This document shows positions 47,301-62,446 of a DNA stretch of 64,000 nt, piece after piece. Within the stretch, counting starts at the first letter, position 1, and each line of letters starts with the position of its first letter. A program made the translations under genes and the position numbers. The stretch comes from Ascaris suum. Its lineage: Eukaryota; Nematoda; Chromadorea; Rhabditida; Ascarididae. A model generated the notes under the pieces. The model was not told the DNA's origin. It searched no databases and saw nothing but the letters and a program-made list of their open reading frames with translations. The stretch spans positions 10,607,484 through 10,671,483 of the forward strand of contig CM024174.1 of the NCBI GenBank assembly GCA_013433145.1, written 5' to 3'.

Positions 47301-50300
47301 AGAGTGGGACCGCACGCTAACGTTCGACCTCTGTTCGCCGTGTGTTGCCATAGGGTCAGTCAGTCCCTCATACAATAACTGCCACGCCCCTCACACATAT
47401 ACACACACAAACATCACTATTGCAGACATCAACCTCTACGGTGCTTACCTTTCGCATCGTTACGCAAACTTTACATCTGAGAAGCCGATTGTGCTATATC
47501 TCATTTCCCTTGAACTACTTTAACACCCTCATCCGCACTTCTCCTCATAGGCATAATCGAACTTGCAAAAGTTTTATTCATCGATAGCACTTCAAAATTC
47601 CCTTCTCCTTATCGCTTAATTACTTCAATAATGGAAAATATTATTTTAAAAACCGTTAATACATCGTCGACGCGAACGTTTCGTTTGATAGAGCACTATT
47701 TGAGTTGAAGTATACGAAAAAAAACCTTTGCATAAGTGTATTGCAAGAGGAAATTTTCGGCAAAGAGGGTACGTTTCGTTAATGATGTCTTAAATGGGGA
47801 CATAAGAGCCGTGAGGAAAACCGCTACAGCTTTTTTTTCTTCCATCATCGAATAAATCTAATGAAATGTGACAATTAATTCTCAAAGAAATTTTTCCTCA
47901 GTTTTTCCTAGCAAAAATTAAATTAATGAAACCGAAAGGTTTTTTTTTTGCTAAGAACAAAGAGAGTGCTATCAACCTTATATGAGCGTTACTAAATGTG
48001 TACTATTATTATTTGAAATTAAGAGAAAATTGTTTGCTCTTTTTTAAATCTCTAATCCCTCTCATATTTCTATACACTCGTCTGATAAAGTCTAATTACT
48101 GCGTAATGTCGTCTCAAAATAAAGCACGAGATCAGGCTAATAAGAACCTTAAGTTCGATCAAAAAATGAACCTTTTTACACATATCGCTGTTTGCACGAC
48201 TCATTGATCTACGATCGTCTTCTCTTTCTCCAACATTTTCTTTCACAACAGCAAAGTTTAGCAAATAATTCAGTGTGAGAGAATTCAATTAACCTTTTTT
48301 TAGACAATTGACAAAGTGCCAACTGATAAAGTACGAAACATCGATGCAAGCAAATAAGGAATAACTCAGAGTCTCTCTTGAGGTGATCAAGCGGAATATT
48401 GAAAAATGACCTCAAACAAGATTTCGAGCAAATTTGCAATGATTCTAGGGAAAGACCCACTCACGATACTTTTCAAGAAATCATAAAACATTGCAAAGTG
48501 ACATATAGAAAATAAAGTCACCTACAATATTTCCAGGTGCTTTTCTAAGTAAACACCGGTCATTAGAAGCGATCACTACAAATTTAGAGATACTGCATCA
48601 TCGAAATGCATCACATATCTTGGTGGAATAAAAATACCAAATATTTGATTGCCGAAGGTTGCAACCTTCTTCATCATATGGCTCGGGTGTGACAAGTGGG
48701 ACCTAGATATCTGATATTCTGAAAGCATTAAAGACGGATATTTTAAGGGCATCTTATGAATGTGAAGACCGACCGTTGTGAAGATCTCAATTTTAAATTC
48801 GTATTTACGTAGATTCTTGTTGGATTATACAATCGTTGTTTGATTTGAAAAGATTTAATTGTTGTAAGAAAAACGTTGCTTTTTTTTTTGCTAAATAGAA
48901 ATACATCAATTAAAAGCGTACAAAATTATGAAACGTAAATTGAAGTGAATAACGCGAACGACAATTAAAAATAGATTGGTAGAACTCGTTATTCACCGAC
49001 AAAACTTTCATTTCCACAAAAAAAGAATACCTTTACGCAATGCCCGATTTCAACATTGAACGTCAATCATCACTTTTTTATCATTTCCACAGCTGCTTAC
49101 TTCTTTATCGTTATAGTTTTATAGCCGTATCCTAGAATCTTAGAAACGATTACAAATGCATCATTTGAATTTGCGTACTCATCTATAATTCTTTGCTAGT
49201 TATTTTTCACTAAATTCATTCATTTCTATTTATCACGCTCTCTTTTAGCTCTAGATAAATCGCCTTTTGAGGGATTCAAACTCTTAGTCGAATGGTCATT
49301 ACTCCAGGAAACCTGACGTTCCATTGCATTTACAATCGCAATAATATACTTAGATGAAGCCGAATAGTAAGTTAGTATCCTTCATTTCAACTCGATGTGT
49401 AGAGATGTCAACCGCGATCGATTAGTTATTCTTGTAAAATCTATCATCCTTATATAGGAACCTTCCAACAGCGGTGGAAAGGTCCTTTGAAATGAATAAC
49501 AATTCTTGGGAGACAACAAAAATTTTGTTGGCACCTATCCGCACGAAAATACACTCATTCACCATCTCTTCGCATCATCAGACTGGGTTGCTTCAAAGCA
49601 TCCAATCTAGAATTCCGAACGGCATCCATTGTTCAATGCTGAAATATTCTCACTTAGTAAATATTACACGATGAACCATAAGTAAAGCAAACGAAATTAA
49701 AATCTCCTAACTCTTATTTTCTTATTTTCATTCTTTTCTCAAAAGATTATGCTAGATATATATGGAATCACTGTTATATACAATATAAGATTATTTATGG
49801 ATTTACATATTTAATACAATGATACCACCTGCAAACGTAGGTACTCCTCATCTTTCATTTATTATTTATTCGTATTGATCGAAAGTTAGTAGCCATGACT
49901 CGATAAAATATTCAACAAAATAATATTTATATTTGTAATGAACTCCTCCACTTAAAACGATAATCGACAAAACTCTAAGCGATATTATTATATCATTTAT
50001 AGAGCATCATGAGGAAAATTTTCAATTACCTATGAATTGGAGGATAATTTTTTATTATCGAGTAGTGAAAGTATGTTTGATGCTTTTTAATACAACAAAA
50101 TTGGTCACTTTTTATGTGCGATAAATATAGGCAATATGATGAGCGTTTCGTCGTTATTATAGGCTGAATCGACGATAGCACAGCGGTGCAGTTAGTCAAC
50201 CTATACGATTTAAACAAATTCTGATTCTATGAAGCGCTTATGATGACGGAAATGATTCTAACAGAGATAAAGGAGGAGTTATTCGGAGAGATAGATTCGA

Positions 50301-51311
50301 GGAATAATTTGACCGGCATAGAAAGATGATGAGAATTCTAGAATGATCGTATCATTAGCTACGAAATATGATACTGCTTCAGGAATGAGGATGCAAATTA
50401 AAATCTTTATGTATAGAATAAACAATGAAAATTAACTGATAAAAGCATGAATTTATGACGGACAAAGAAAAATGAAGATGAATGCAAAAATAGACTCTAG
50501 AGAAAAGACCGTTGGTGTTCGAAGTTGAGCGCAATTTGTGCTCGCCAAATCATTAAAACTCAATGAAAATAATCTTAGGCATATGAATTGTCGACTTTTG
50601 TTTATCGTAAAATTATCTTTATGCTCAAATTAAATTACCGATTCTCTATTTTCATTTCATAAATATATTTGTGTTTTTTAAATAAATAAGCTAGTTCACC
50701 ATAACGCTTTCCCTAATGCAACTATATTAGAAACAAAACATTCGATATATTCTCTATATTTTACATTGAAATTTGAATAATTGAAGAAGGAAAAAGTTTT
50801 TAATGAATTACAAATGCATTTGCATTCAAATATGCAAATAACATCTACTCTAAGCGTATGAGTTGACCACTGAGACAATTTGCATAAATTTCGTTAATTA
50901 ATTATCTCATATGAAAATAATAAGATAAAGAAATATTAAGGCAAAAATAATAAATGATTTGCATTATGAGAAAAATGCTCTCATAGATAGTGATTTATCT
51001 TCAGCTTTAGAGGAATTTTATAGTCTTGTTGGGATTCTTTTTCGGCACAGTGTAAAGAACAAATGACCCTCAAGAAGTGTAGATGAACACTCACGAATAG
51101 CAACTACTCAAACGATTCACATTGCAATCAATCGAAATCCAACCATATTGCATTGCAATTTCATGCAATATGAGATAAATTTACGTTGAAATTTAACAAA
51201 TTCATTCGGTAAAAAAAAATTTCAGATGCAAAAATGCAAAAAATGCATTTAAATCTGCTAAAATATTTTGAAATGCGCATTTTCAAAATTGTTTCTTCAA
51301 AAAAAAAATTT

Positions 51312-51367
51312 TTTGTTTGCAAATTGTGCAAAAAAAAAATTTTTTTTTTGCACAATTTGCAAACAAA
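51312..51367. repeat. Perfect 56-bp palindrome
   Basis: Arms of 28 bp with no spacer: TTTGTTTGCAAATTGTGC then A10, followed by T10 and GCACAATTTGCAAACAAA. It could form a cruciform. No gene is close by. Confidence 0.92.
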
Positions 51368-51966
51368 TGAGCAAATAGAATACTGATATACGTCTCTGAT
51401 TCTTTAAAAATTCAAAAAAATACCAATACTTTTAACCAATTGAATCGATTATTGGTCTCTACTTGTTGAGTTAAAATGAACATTATGCTAAGCTATCATC
51501 AATACTTCAGCAAATATTTTGAAATCTTTTTATGTGCTTTAAGCAGTTGCATCTCTCATCGATTCTTCCTTTCTCTAGATTTTCATCATCGTTATGTTTT
51601 TGCAAATGCTGCTTTGTTTAATCTTCCCGAAATTCTCGTCATTTCCTCTTCCATAACGAGTTTGATTGCTAGAGGAATCCTCCTCCCCCCCCCCCCCCCG
51701 GCCCCTCTCTCAACCTCATCTCAATTATTTGTCTCACAGATTCACGCTGTGGTATTTCTATCACATATGTTTTTGTGCGAATCAGGCGCTAAAGAGGAGA
51801 ATTACTTCTTCATTGCATTAGTGAAGCATGAAAAGGATTTTCTGCCTTCTTCGTATCCCCCTCATGATTAGATGATTATTTCTCGATGTGGTATAATATC
51901 GGACGAAAATTGCCCTCATATGTCGTCCCAAAGACATGGATCCTTTCGAAATTTGAAAATTTTTTT

Positions 51967-52034
51967 CGGACGATTCTCCGACTTATTTTTGCACGGCAAT
52001 TTTTCGGCTTATTTTTGGCCGACGATTCTCCGAG
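51967..52034. repeat. Imperfect direct repeat
   Basis: GACGATTCTCCGA occurs twice 51 bases apart, with two CGGCTTATTTTT-like stretches between them. Function unknown. Confidence 0.5.
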
Positions 52035-53178
52035 TTTCTCGAATCGCCCGATGGGCATAGCTTAAGTGACGAAGTTCTCGTGATCTTTCACAAGCATCCA
52101 ACAATGCAGCTTTGTGGAGGTGTGGCTCTTATCATTTTATCAATTGCAAGCTGAATGCTTCACAATGAAGTTAGATCACGATCACTTTCCTATTTATTGA
52201 TTCGATTGGTTAAATCGTCCAAATCGTCCTTCGCCATTAAATCATCAACAATCGTCATTAGCCGTTGGCGTGTTCAAGCATAGAGAGGCGTCATTCGAAA
52301 CGAACAATGTATAAGCGTTGAAAACATCGTATATTACTATTTTTTTTTTTGCTTTTGCAATGAGTGTTGATGAGGTAACATAGCGGTGTATATTTATGAT
52401 AACAAAGAAAAAACATCTATCAATAACCCCGCAATCGAGAGGTGAAGGATTCTGATATGTTGCAGTCATTAGGCTTTTTATCAATTAACTTTGACATTGA
52501 AATGGAAAGCAGTACTACAACAACCTAAAAATACACAAATGATAATAGATAATACTAAGCGAGGAAATCAAGCTGCAGCATATATAACACGTGGATCGTT
52601 TTTTTGGAATTTTTCAAAGCCCATATGAAGGTGAGGAAACTGTTCGTTCATTGTGTCACACTTGACCTGCAAAAACGCGCGGGTTTTTAAGCTGAGTTGA
52701 AGTCGAACTCGTAAGCTAAAGAGAAGAAAAATCACTTTCTCGGAATAAATGAACGCCCCCGTGGACGGCTAGCAAAACCAGGTTCATGGTAAGAATTGCT
52801 TCGCTAATGTTGCCCATTAAAACTCATTTTTTCAAGTTTGAAATCGTTGCAAATAGGTAAATTTTTTAGCACTAAAAATGTTGTTTCGTAAGTCGAACGT
52901 TTTGATTTCACGTATCATTTGAAGCATCCATCGACTAGGCTCTCCTAGCTCCTCCATTAAGCGATCAATCCAATCTGATGAGGCAATTGCAAATTTTTGC
53001 ATATCCTGAAAATAAGCGGAAATATGAGAGTGGAAAAAGCACAAGAAAAATTTAAAGATTTTAGAAATGCTTGAATAAAAAAAATAGTTAAAGGAAGTAA
53101 AATTTTTGGCGTTTTCCGCATTGCTTCCCAATCAAAGGATCGTTCATAAAGCGTAGATTATTCAAGTGAGATCAAACT

Positions 53179-53201
53179 CCCCCCCCCCCCCCCCCCCCCC
53201 C
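53179..53201. repeat. Poly-C run
   Basis: About 23 C in a row. Similar C or G runs occur near 549, 4775, 19194 and 51686. Their lengths are unreliable in most assemblies. Confidence 0.9.
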
Positions 53202-54730
53202 TTTTCTCCTTGCAAATTTACTACTTAAGTTTCACTTCCGCCATACAATATTTGACCTCTGAGTTTTGTCAGTTAGAAGGTTGAAATTTTTTGCAAAAAT
53301 AGCCAGCGGCAACTCCACGCCAAACGATGCATTTTAAATGACAGATTATTCCAATCAAAATGATATCTTATGAGCGAAAAAAAAAAAAGCTTTTCCAACC
53401 CAATGATATTCTTCAAGCAAAAAAACCCCCAACCGAAAAAAAAAAGTCTCCTGAACGAAGAATTTTTACAACTTGAATGTTCTATTCGTTAGGTAAAAAT
53501 AACTGTTTCACTTCGAAGTGGACTCTTTAGCGAACAATTAAGATCGTTTCGGTTGACTGAAAAAGTATTAGCGGATAAACAAAACAGCATCATCGGAAAC
53601 TTGAAACGAAAAATTACGACACTTCTCCAACTTTTCACTCGTACATTTCCTCCCCTTATATCACTTGAGTTTTTCTACCAGCCTCATTGGTCTTTCAATA
53701 CTATAGGAGTAAAAGCAAGGCTTTAGAATCACTCTTATGCTAAATCCTTCAATCATTTGCATTAGATTGAAGACATTAGCATAAAGTGAGAAGATCTTTT
53801 AACGACCTCACGAACAACAAGACAACTTTTTTTCGAAATAAACAAGGGTCGTTAAAGACGGAAATAAATCTTAAGTGTTGTAAGAGATGAAATGCTGGAA
53901 AAGCAAATAGGATAACCAAGGGAGTAGAGGAAGGGGGGAGGGAAGAAGATAGAGGAAGTAATCCTGCGTTTCGCAAAATTTTTTTCGATACGCGGTGTTT
54001 CTGGAACTATGCATTTCATTTCAAAAAAATTTCTCGTTCAGCTTCCAGGATGCTAGGATATCAAAAGTGGGCAGCTTATTGCCATCAGACCTCATTGTTG
54101 TACACCAAATTTTTATGCTACTTCAAGTTAAAGCTTTCTTCCTCGGTAAGTAAAAATATAAAAGGCGAGTTATACGAAGAGATCTATAGCGAGAAAAAAA
54201 TATAGACAGTGCTACTCAAAAAACTATGAACAATTCTTTTGTTCTTTAGCAGAACAATGAGATGATATGGGGCGCTAGGATAACAAAAATACATTACTGC
54301 ATTGCTGATTACTTAAAATTTAATCCTCTATAGCAAATCACAGAAATTAGATTAGATATATAACACTTGATTGAAACACTAGAAGCGCGTTATTTGAGTA
54401 AAGTCGAATCACAGGAGTGGTTGCCAAATATTATATAGATGATAGAAGCAGCTTTACAATTTTCAATCATGTGTAATTGTCACTATGAGTTAAAAAGTAC
54501 AAAATTTTCCCGATAAATTTAAGGTCTTTCCTCAGTCAAGAACCCTTTATGAAACGAAAAAGAGTTTCATAAAATTTCCAGCATAAACTAGCATTTATTT
54601 AAGCATCACACAATAAAAATATAGATATTTTTTTTAAATTCAATGAAAACATATCTATGAGGAAGATAAACGTATCTACGAAAAATTCTCAACAGAGAAC
54701 GAGATAAATATGTGCAAACTATAGAGAAAA

Positions 54731-54879
<149 letters not shown>

Positions 54880-57800
54880 TGATGTTTGATGTCGTTTATT
54901 AAAATTCGTGAAGAAATTCGCCACTCAAATGAAGTCATTATTTGTTTAAAAGGAGTTATAAAATATAGGTGAACGCTTGGTGTTTATCAACTCAGAAAAC
55001 ATTTATCGATCAATCGTTCGCACGAGATATGTTGTTCTTCTCAAAAATTTGTATTTGAGGAAATCTCGATGCAAATTTAATGAAGATAACGAATAGTGCA
55101 AATGTCGAAGACGTATCACTTAGTTGGTCTCAACGACGAATGTCGATGACGACGATCGAGAAATTATGATGAGGCGAAATGTTGTTTTCAAAATCTTAAG
55201 CTCTCAGGAGAGCAATTGGATATAATTTCGCATTTTGTAAAATTCGATTTGCGTTTTATTTCACTTCACTGCAAAAAAAAAAAAAAAAAAAACAGCTATG
55301 AAACGCATAAAAAAGCAATATGAACGGTCTCAACGTATTATAATTAATTAACCTGAGCATTTAGAAGCAATAACGGAGAAAACTATCACAAAGGTAAATG
55401 CATTGATGCAAACTTATATGTTCGTAGTGTTTTCCTCATAAAATAAATTCGATGCTATCAGAAATGAGCTTTATATGAAATATCTGTGTATGATAAGTGT
55501 TCAATATAAAAGATGCCGAATCGATAAAAGAAATGAATAAATTTTGTGGTTCCACTTAAACTAATCATAATAATATATCACAATTTAAATTAATTTCAAT
55601 GCGTTGAAATGCCAAATTGGTGATAATTCTCATAAAAAATTCCTACCAAGTAAGTATAAATTATTATGTATTTTCACCTACATATCTATTTTGCTATCAT
55701 ATGTACGTTTAAAGGTTCTTTTAAACAAAAAAAAACCAAGTTATGTTTAGTCTATTATCCAACTATATGATTGCCATGATGTATGAAGATCACTATTTAA
55801 TCGCTACGCAAAAAATCGCTCCCAAAGCTGCATTTACGCAAATTGCAAACAACGGAATTTATTCCTCTCTAAATTTGTTGCTTGTTTCAAAAAGGTTTCA
55901 AAGGAGCTCTTCGAAAAAAAAATAAACCATCAGCTAATGATTTTTAATTTGCTAGATGAGGCAATTCTAAAGAGAAGAATTGCTTAAGTTCTCCGGCATA
56001 TCCTCTCCTTTTCTCATTGTTTTATATATATTTGTTTTAATCATAACGAAACGAAAAAGCGAAAAATATGCCCCCCCCCAAAAAAAAAACTTTCTTTCTT
56101 TTGCAACTAATCAACACTTAACGAAAAGATAGAAATACTTAAATGACCCTAAATGGAGTTATTATTTATCTCTATAATTGTCGTATGCATTGCTGTAGTA
56201 ATGTATATGAGGATTGTAGAGATACAATAAGAGAGCAGTGTTGAATCAGATATCATTTATTAAAGAAACAAAAAAAAAGATTTTTTTTCAACTCATTTCA
56301 TCATAAAAGAATTGCGGCTATTAACGATTTATCGATTCGTTTTGTAATTAATCGAATCAACTTGAAACAAGAATTGTCGGAGAAAATGCATTCTATTCCC
56401 TTAATAATGGGGGAAAAAAATTAAAACGATAAATTTTTATTAATTGATAATATTTTCCATATTTCAAAAATTATTTATATTTTTTTTCATCGTTGAAGAA
56501 ATTTGAGCAAATTTTAAACGAATATAGAGAAATAAAAATAAGGAAGGAAAAGAAAAAAGAAAAGAAGCTATTTTACGGAATTCTTCCAAAACGAGAACAT
56601 TTTGAAGCAACAAGTATAATAAAGGAAGAACGTATGTTTCAAAGCATACAATAGCTATATGTGTTACCTGCAGAGAGTGAAAAAGATAATTTCCATAGCA
56701 CATTCGCTCGATCCCCTACCGCCGTTTAAAGGGTCACCGAATGCTTCCATAGAGTAGTGGGTTCACACTCTTTCGAATTATTGTTGATAACTGTGTAAGA
56801 CTGATTACGGATTCATCGCATCAAGTATAATTTTTCACAAGTATTTAAATAAATGGATTCATTACCTCTGCATTTTTAAATTCTCGTTGGAAGGGCAATC
56901 CAGCAAGAAATTACATCGCATGGTGGTTTTCAATGATATTAGCACTGATAGTCAGTGATGTGTGTACAGTATATGCGGAGAATATCATTTCTAAGTACTG
57001 GTCTTTCGGTCGGTAGTGCCCATCTAATTGTTGGGTGAATATGCTTCAAGATGGAACGTAGTCCATCGTGAAGATAGAGTGTTTTATCTCAGACGGGATC
57101 CACCACACCTGGCAGGTTCTCTCAAGAGCGCAAGGAAACAAATACTGGTGATATATCTGTTTTCGTTTTATCAGAGTCCTCAGCAGGTATTTGTCTTTGG
57201 TCAAGGTATTCGCAAAAGTTTTCTTTGAATTGCAAGATGTTTGAGCTTTCTTCACTGCAAATTTTTGAAATTGCTCTGGCTACTTCCGAGGATGTGGACA
57301 ATGACTATGCGAGGGTATACAAATTTGCGCAAATCTGATTCAAAGTTGTGGTGAGTAGCGACGAGCGTCTCCAGCTTCATACTCCGCTATAAATTCATTT
57401 TCATATTTAAATCGAATTCTTCAGATCGCAAAACGCATATAGCCTGAGAGATTTTTCTTGCTATTCATCCAGGCTGGATCAACATTCAAGTTTTCCTGAT
57501 CCGGAATGAAAACTTGCCAATGTAGCTGTATTGGCAAAACACATCACGTATGTATGAAAAACATCCGTCAAATAACAGCAAACAAGAAGGCAGTAAAAAT
57601 TTTTCTCCGCAAATCAGCGAAATCAATTATCGGAGATTCCTCAATTTAAGAGTTTTCTGCAGTAGCGTGAAGTATACACAAAATTCTAATGGAACCTATT
57701 AAGCATATTATTGTGGTGCATTTTTTAATCAAACAAAAGAAAATAATGATCACAACGATTACAATATTGAATGAGTTGGAAAATTTTTAGGAAAAGAAAA

Positions 57801-60677
57801 TCAGAAAATAAATGCGAAGAATTTTTCATGCAAAAACTTTTTTTAAAAATTGAAACCTATGGCATTTCAACATTCGCAAATTAAAGAAGTTCCATTTCTT
57901 TTTTTTTTGAAGCATATCATGTTTGTATCGACTGAGGTAAATTTTGCTAAAAGTAACTCGACTGCAATGCTTCTGAACGTTTTCTATTTATACGGCATAA
58001 GTTGACTAAAATAGCACTGCTATTACAAAATGGGGTCTATAATGAGCACTCTTGTTGCACTATTTTAATCAGAGTGGTGCATAGTCGACAACTTATCGTG
58101 AAATCAACCAACAGAACAAATGCGAATTATTATGTGTCAGTTATCCATAAAAAAAGCTTTTATAGTTGAATTCAACACAAAAATTGATTCGTAGAAAGTG
58201 AATATATTGGCAATCTTAATTATCGAAATGCGACGTCAACTTAGGGAAAAATATAATGGAAAAAGGAAGATGGATTATGATCGTAAGGTAAAACTCTTAA
58301 AAGTTTAACTACGTTGACCGCGAAATTTCAACTAAACGTGTGAATGAATATGATAATGTCTATGTACCTTTATTTGAGAAAGTTGAGGTAATCTCTAGCT
58401 AAGGCAACCATAAAAAGGTCTTAAGTAAGTGCGAGTGAAGAAACGATAAAATTTTTCTAAGGGCGCTCAGTGGGATTGTGAAGTGAGACAGCAAATCAGC
58501 GGCGATCCGAATCGGAAACGATAATAAGGACCATAAAGAGGAACGTGACTTCAAGCAATGTAAACGAAGCTGTTGCTATCTTCGGTGGGGTCAACACATA
58601 AACAAGTAGATATAGAGCATATGGGTCGAGAAGCTTGCCCACTCTCGTCGAGCAGATGCTAACCCATAAATACGTATAGCCAATACAACTCCTCAGGCGC
58701 ATTTATTCCAAACATTGAGTGATCGAACACATGTGTGATATTTCTCGGGTTTAGAGGGCTTTCTCCATATGGTACGGTCCGTTACTGAATGGCGTTTTGA
58801 GCAGAATGTTTACGGCGGCTTGCATTTACTTCCTTTTGCCAGATGTACATTGTGAGAGTGTTTCGTTTCGAAAATCTCAACAAATAATTCCTTTACAACG
58901 GCTTGCATGGTATAAGCAAGAATGACACATGATAAATACGATGAGTTATGATATCGATGAAGTTTCAATGAGCTTGAGCTTCAGTTTGTGTAATTTATTG
59001 TTGAATCATGTGCATAGCAGTGCGACAGCTCCACCTTCAAGAATTGTGCCCTCAATAAATAATCATTAGTTTACGGTTTGATGTCAATTCCAGATAAAAA
59101 TTTATCCGGTATTTTAATATTGTATCTAACATCATTAATAATTTAACACGTGTTTTGGTTATTAAATTTCATGCTCAACTTCTAATGCAAAAGTAATAAC
59201 AGCATATAAATTAGAATAATATTTCATCAATCAATTTTTAAGTTCATTACATAAAAAACAATTTTCAGAGATTACTTGTAAATGAATTTAACTTAGCGCG
59301 TCATTGTTTATAGGTGCATTTGCAAATCCCCTTCACATCACATGCAACTTTTTAGTTATCGTCCATTGAATAGAATTTTTTGCACTTCTATGCTTGTAAT
59401 TTTAACTCTCATTTTCCATTTCTCTATAGCATCGAAATTTTCATACGTCGCTTCGTCTCTATGCGTTATAACCACCAAACACATATTATAACCATCAAAT
59501 TTTTGTTACTTTAGCTTAATGGTTCGTGAGGAGTGGAAACTATCGGGCATAGAGACACATAAACGCGCATACATGCATATACGCACAGACAAGCCTATAC
59601 TGCACACACACAGACGCAAATCCAAGAATGCAAATTTCTGGTGGTGTAGGCAAATGGAAAATGAGAGTTAAATGTGTAAACATAGAAGCGTAAAAAGTTC
59701 TATTCAACGGACGATAACAAAAAAGTTGCATGTGATATAAGGAAATTGCAAATGAACCTATAAACAACGATACGCCAAGTTAAATTCTCCATGATTTTAT
59801 CATCATTCAAAGGAAAAACGGTTTGATTTTTGCAAAAAAAGAAATGAAATTGTAGTAATAAAAGAGACACATTTACAAAACGATGGAAGTAACAACAAAT
59901 CTCTTCCAATATTAATTAATAATTGGATGATAGTTCCGGTGTTTATCCACTTATTTATTCGATACAACTTCCAAAATACCAAAATATTAGCATATAATTG
60001 CTATAACTTCATTGTTATCACTAACGTTATCAGTTTATTGCTATCGCTTAATATTGAATGTTATCAAAGTCACTGAAATGCTTTTGCAATAGTTCCTCGC
60101 CATTTAATTGATGATATTGTAAATCTTTTAGCCAAGAGGCAAGCCGAATCCAAGGAACATCCCATGCTAAACTTTTATTATTGTAATATTTCTGTGCGAT
60201 AAGTGATCCACTTAGAAGCAATCTCGAAGGTGAATCTCAGAAGGCAAAGTGAAAATGGTGCAGTTGCGAGTTTTAGGTGAATTTAGGTAAATTTTGAAAT
60301 GGTTCCCGTCAAATTAATTGAAACAACTCGCTAGGAATTTACGACAGATGAGTATTCCATATTAGCGAGGACAGGTTTGACATCAAAAGCCCCGAAATTG
60401 CTCTCTATTGAGCTTCGAAATATTGCAGGTAAGAGTAGGTTCGATGTGCTGGAATGAACATTCCCACAATATGATCGAGGAGATTCAGACTGAAATATAA
60501 GAAACATTTGAGGTGGATCGAAATAAACTTGCAAAAGCTTTTGAGATATGACCAAAGTGGAACGTCATCTATATGAATATTGAAAGAAATTTGCTTTGAA
60601 GGGAACGAGAGGAAGATTTAAATCAGTTAAACTTTAAACGCATATAAAAATATTTCTTTCCTGCAGGTTGTTTTTCG

Positions 60678-60810
<133 letters not shown>

Positions 60811-60812
60811 CT

Positions 60813-61154
60813 GCTATGGCTGAGGATAGATACATCTAGATGCCTAGTAGACCTATATTCCCGATCACTAAACAAAGTTATAAATTTGCATCGAAAATTT
60901 TCATATTTAGTAAAGAATGGAGTCAATAAAGAAACTGTCCGTCAGTCAAGACACAGAAATAAAGAAAAGAAAGCACTTGTGGCGGATATCGTTTGCACAG
61001 CAGCACTAGTAAGCATAGTGTGATTATGTATATATAGAGACATTAACAGCAAAAGAATGTAGAATGAAAAATATCAGTGCTAATAATAGCTGCAAAAAAA
61101 ACGAGGCATTAATATTTGCTTGATCAAATAATTTAAATTGGGTCATCAATATTG

Positions 61155-61185
<31 letters not shown>

Positions 61186-61644
61186 CGACTTTCAACGATT
61201 CTTTAATGTTATTTCTTTCAAATTCAAGCAGTTTTGAAATAGAAACTCTAAAGGACAATATTCTTGCCGCTTGTTTTATATGCAAAACGGAAACGACGAA
61301 TTTATCGGATCATTACAGAGTAAATAAAAGGAGAGCTACGAAAAGAATATGAAAAAAATCTATAAATAATTTCAGAGGAAAGAATCAATTTCAATTCGTT
61401 ATCAGACTTTATGAATTGTTGAATCATAACGCATCGCTTCATTTGCATAAACAATGAAGTAATCACTTATTAAGATAATCCGCATAAAATATATGAGAAA
61501 ATTACTTTTTTAATGATACAAAAGAGTTGCAGTACCATTAAAGAGTAACTCATACCATTCTTTACTAAATAAGAAAAAACTTTGTTTAGTGATCGGGAAT
61601 ACAGGTCTACTAGGCATCTAGATGTATCTGTCCTCAGCCATAGC
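60813..61644. mobile_element. Inverted-repeat bounded element, probable MITE or foldback element
   Basis: The 67-bp left arm (60813-60879) begins GCTATGGCTGAGGATAGATA; the right arm (61578-61644) is its reverse complement with two mismatches. The 698-bp interior is AT-rich and has no transposase I can recognise. I saw no clear target-site duplication; the left side is masked by the (AT)n array. A non-autonomous DNA transposon is the simplest reading; an inverted segmental duplication is the alternative. Confidence 0.6.
61157..61184. repeat. (ATTT)n microsatellite
   Basis: Six to seven ATTT units inside the inverted-repeat element. Confidence 0.95.
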
Positions 61645-62374
61645 AACTTGCAACTCTTGTTTTCTCAGTTTTAATACATTCACTCGCTCAACAAAAATGC
61701 TCTTGCAAATTATTGTACATCAAAGTTGGCCTCATGTTGTCAATTTATTGAGTGACAATATTTTGGCCAAGCCTTACCGTACCCTTAACGGAATCTTTTT
61801 GAAATTGCCGCTTTTTCGTTTTAGGAATCTAATTGTTCAGTGTTGCAGCGCCATAATACGAGTATCTAGACTTGAAAGTGGCGCGCGTTAGGGACTTGTT
61901 GAGTCATTTTGTAAAGCAACGTAAGAGTTTCGGATGGCCTAATTTTTATGGTTGTAGTGTCGTTGTAATTGATGGTTGAGGTGGTGGTTGTTCGAATGTT
62001 TTCTTTTTGTTTGATTCTATGTTTTGTGTGTTGTTGAAGTTGCTTTCAAAATAATCAACTTCCTCAGGAAATCATCGAAGCTTAAATAGTTTTAATTTAG
62101 ATGGACCATGAAACGTGCACTTCAGGTCTCTCTATTCGATTTGTGTTTGTAACGCTTAATTGCCTATATATTGAAAAGAGCTTGCCAAAACTGCAACAAG
62201 ACTGCGGCGCAAATGTCAGATGCACGACTGTCAACGTTATGGCCAATGATGTAGACGTTGCAGCAATATCGTGTAATCTTAATGTGTGTTATTGAAAATT
62301 CTGTATCGTTGATGTTTACTTATATGTTTAACCAATTTAAAGCAATATCTTTATTTCTTCGAAGGTAAATCGTA
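61645..62374 (+). other. Upstream region of cct-4
   Basis: About 730 bases between the inverted-repeat element and the cct-4 start. It should hold the promoter; no TATA or initiator element stands out. A possible trans-splice acceptor, TTATTTCTTCGAAG, ends at 62364, ten bases before the ATG. Confidence 0.4.
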
Positions 62375-62446
62375 ATGGCTGCAAAGTCTGGTGTCATGCT
62401 TACCAACTCTGCTGCATCTGGTTCGGCCAAGGCGGGCGCTTTCAAG
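62375..62446 (+). CDS. cct-4: cct-4 exon 1
   Basis: 24 codons from [20 protein letters not shown] to a FK|GTGAGA donor, phase 0. A low-complexity N-terminus, as expected of this subunit. Confidence 0.92.
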
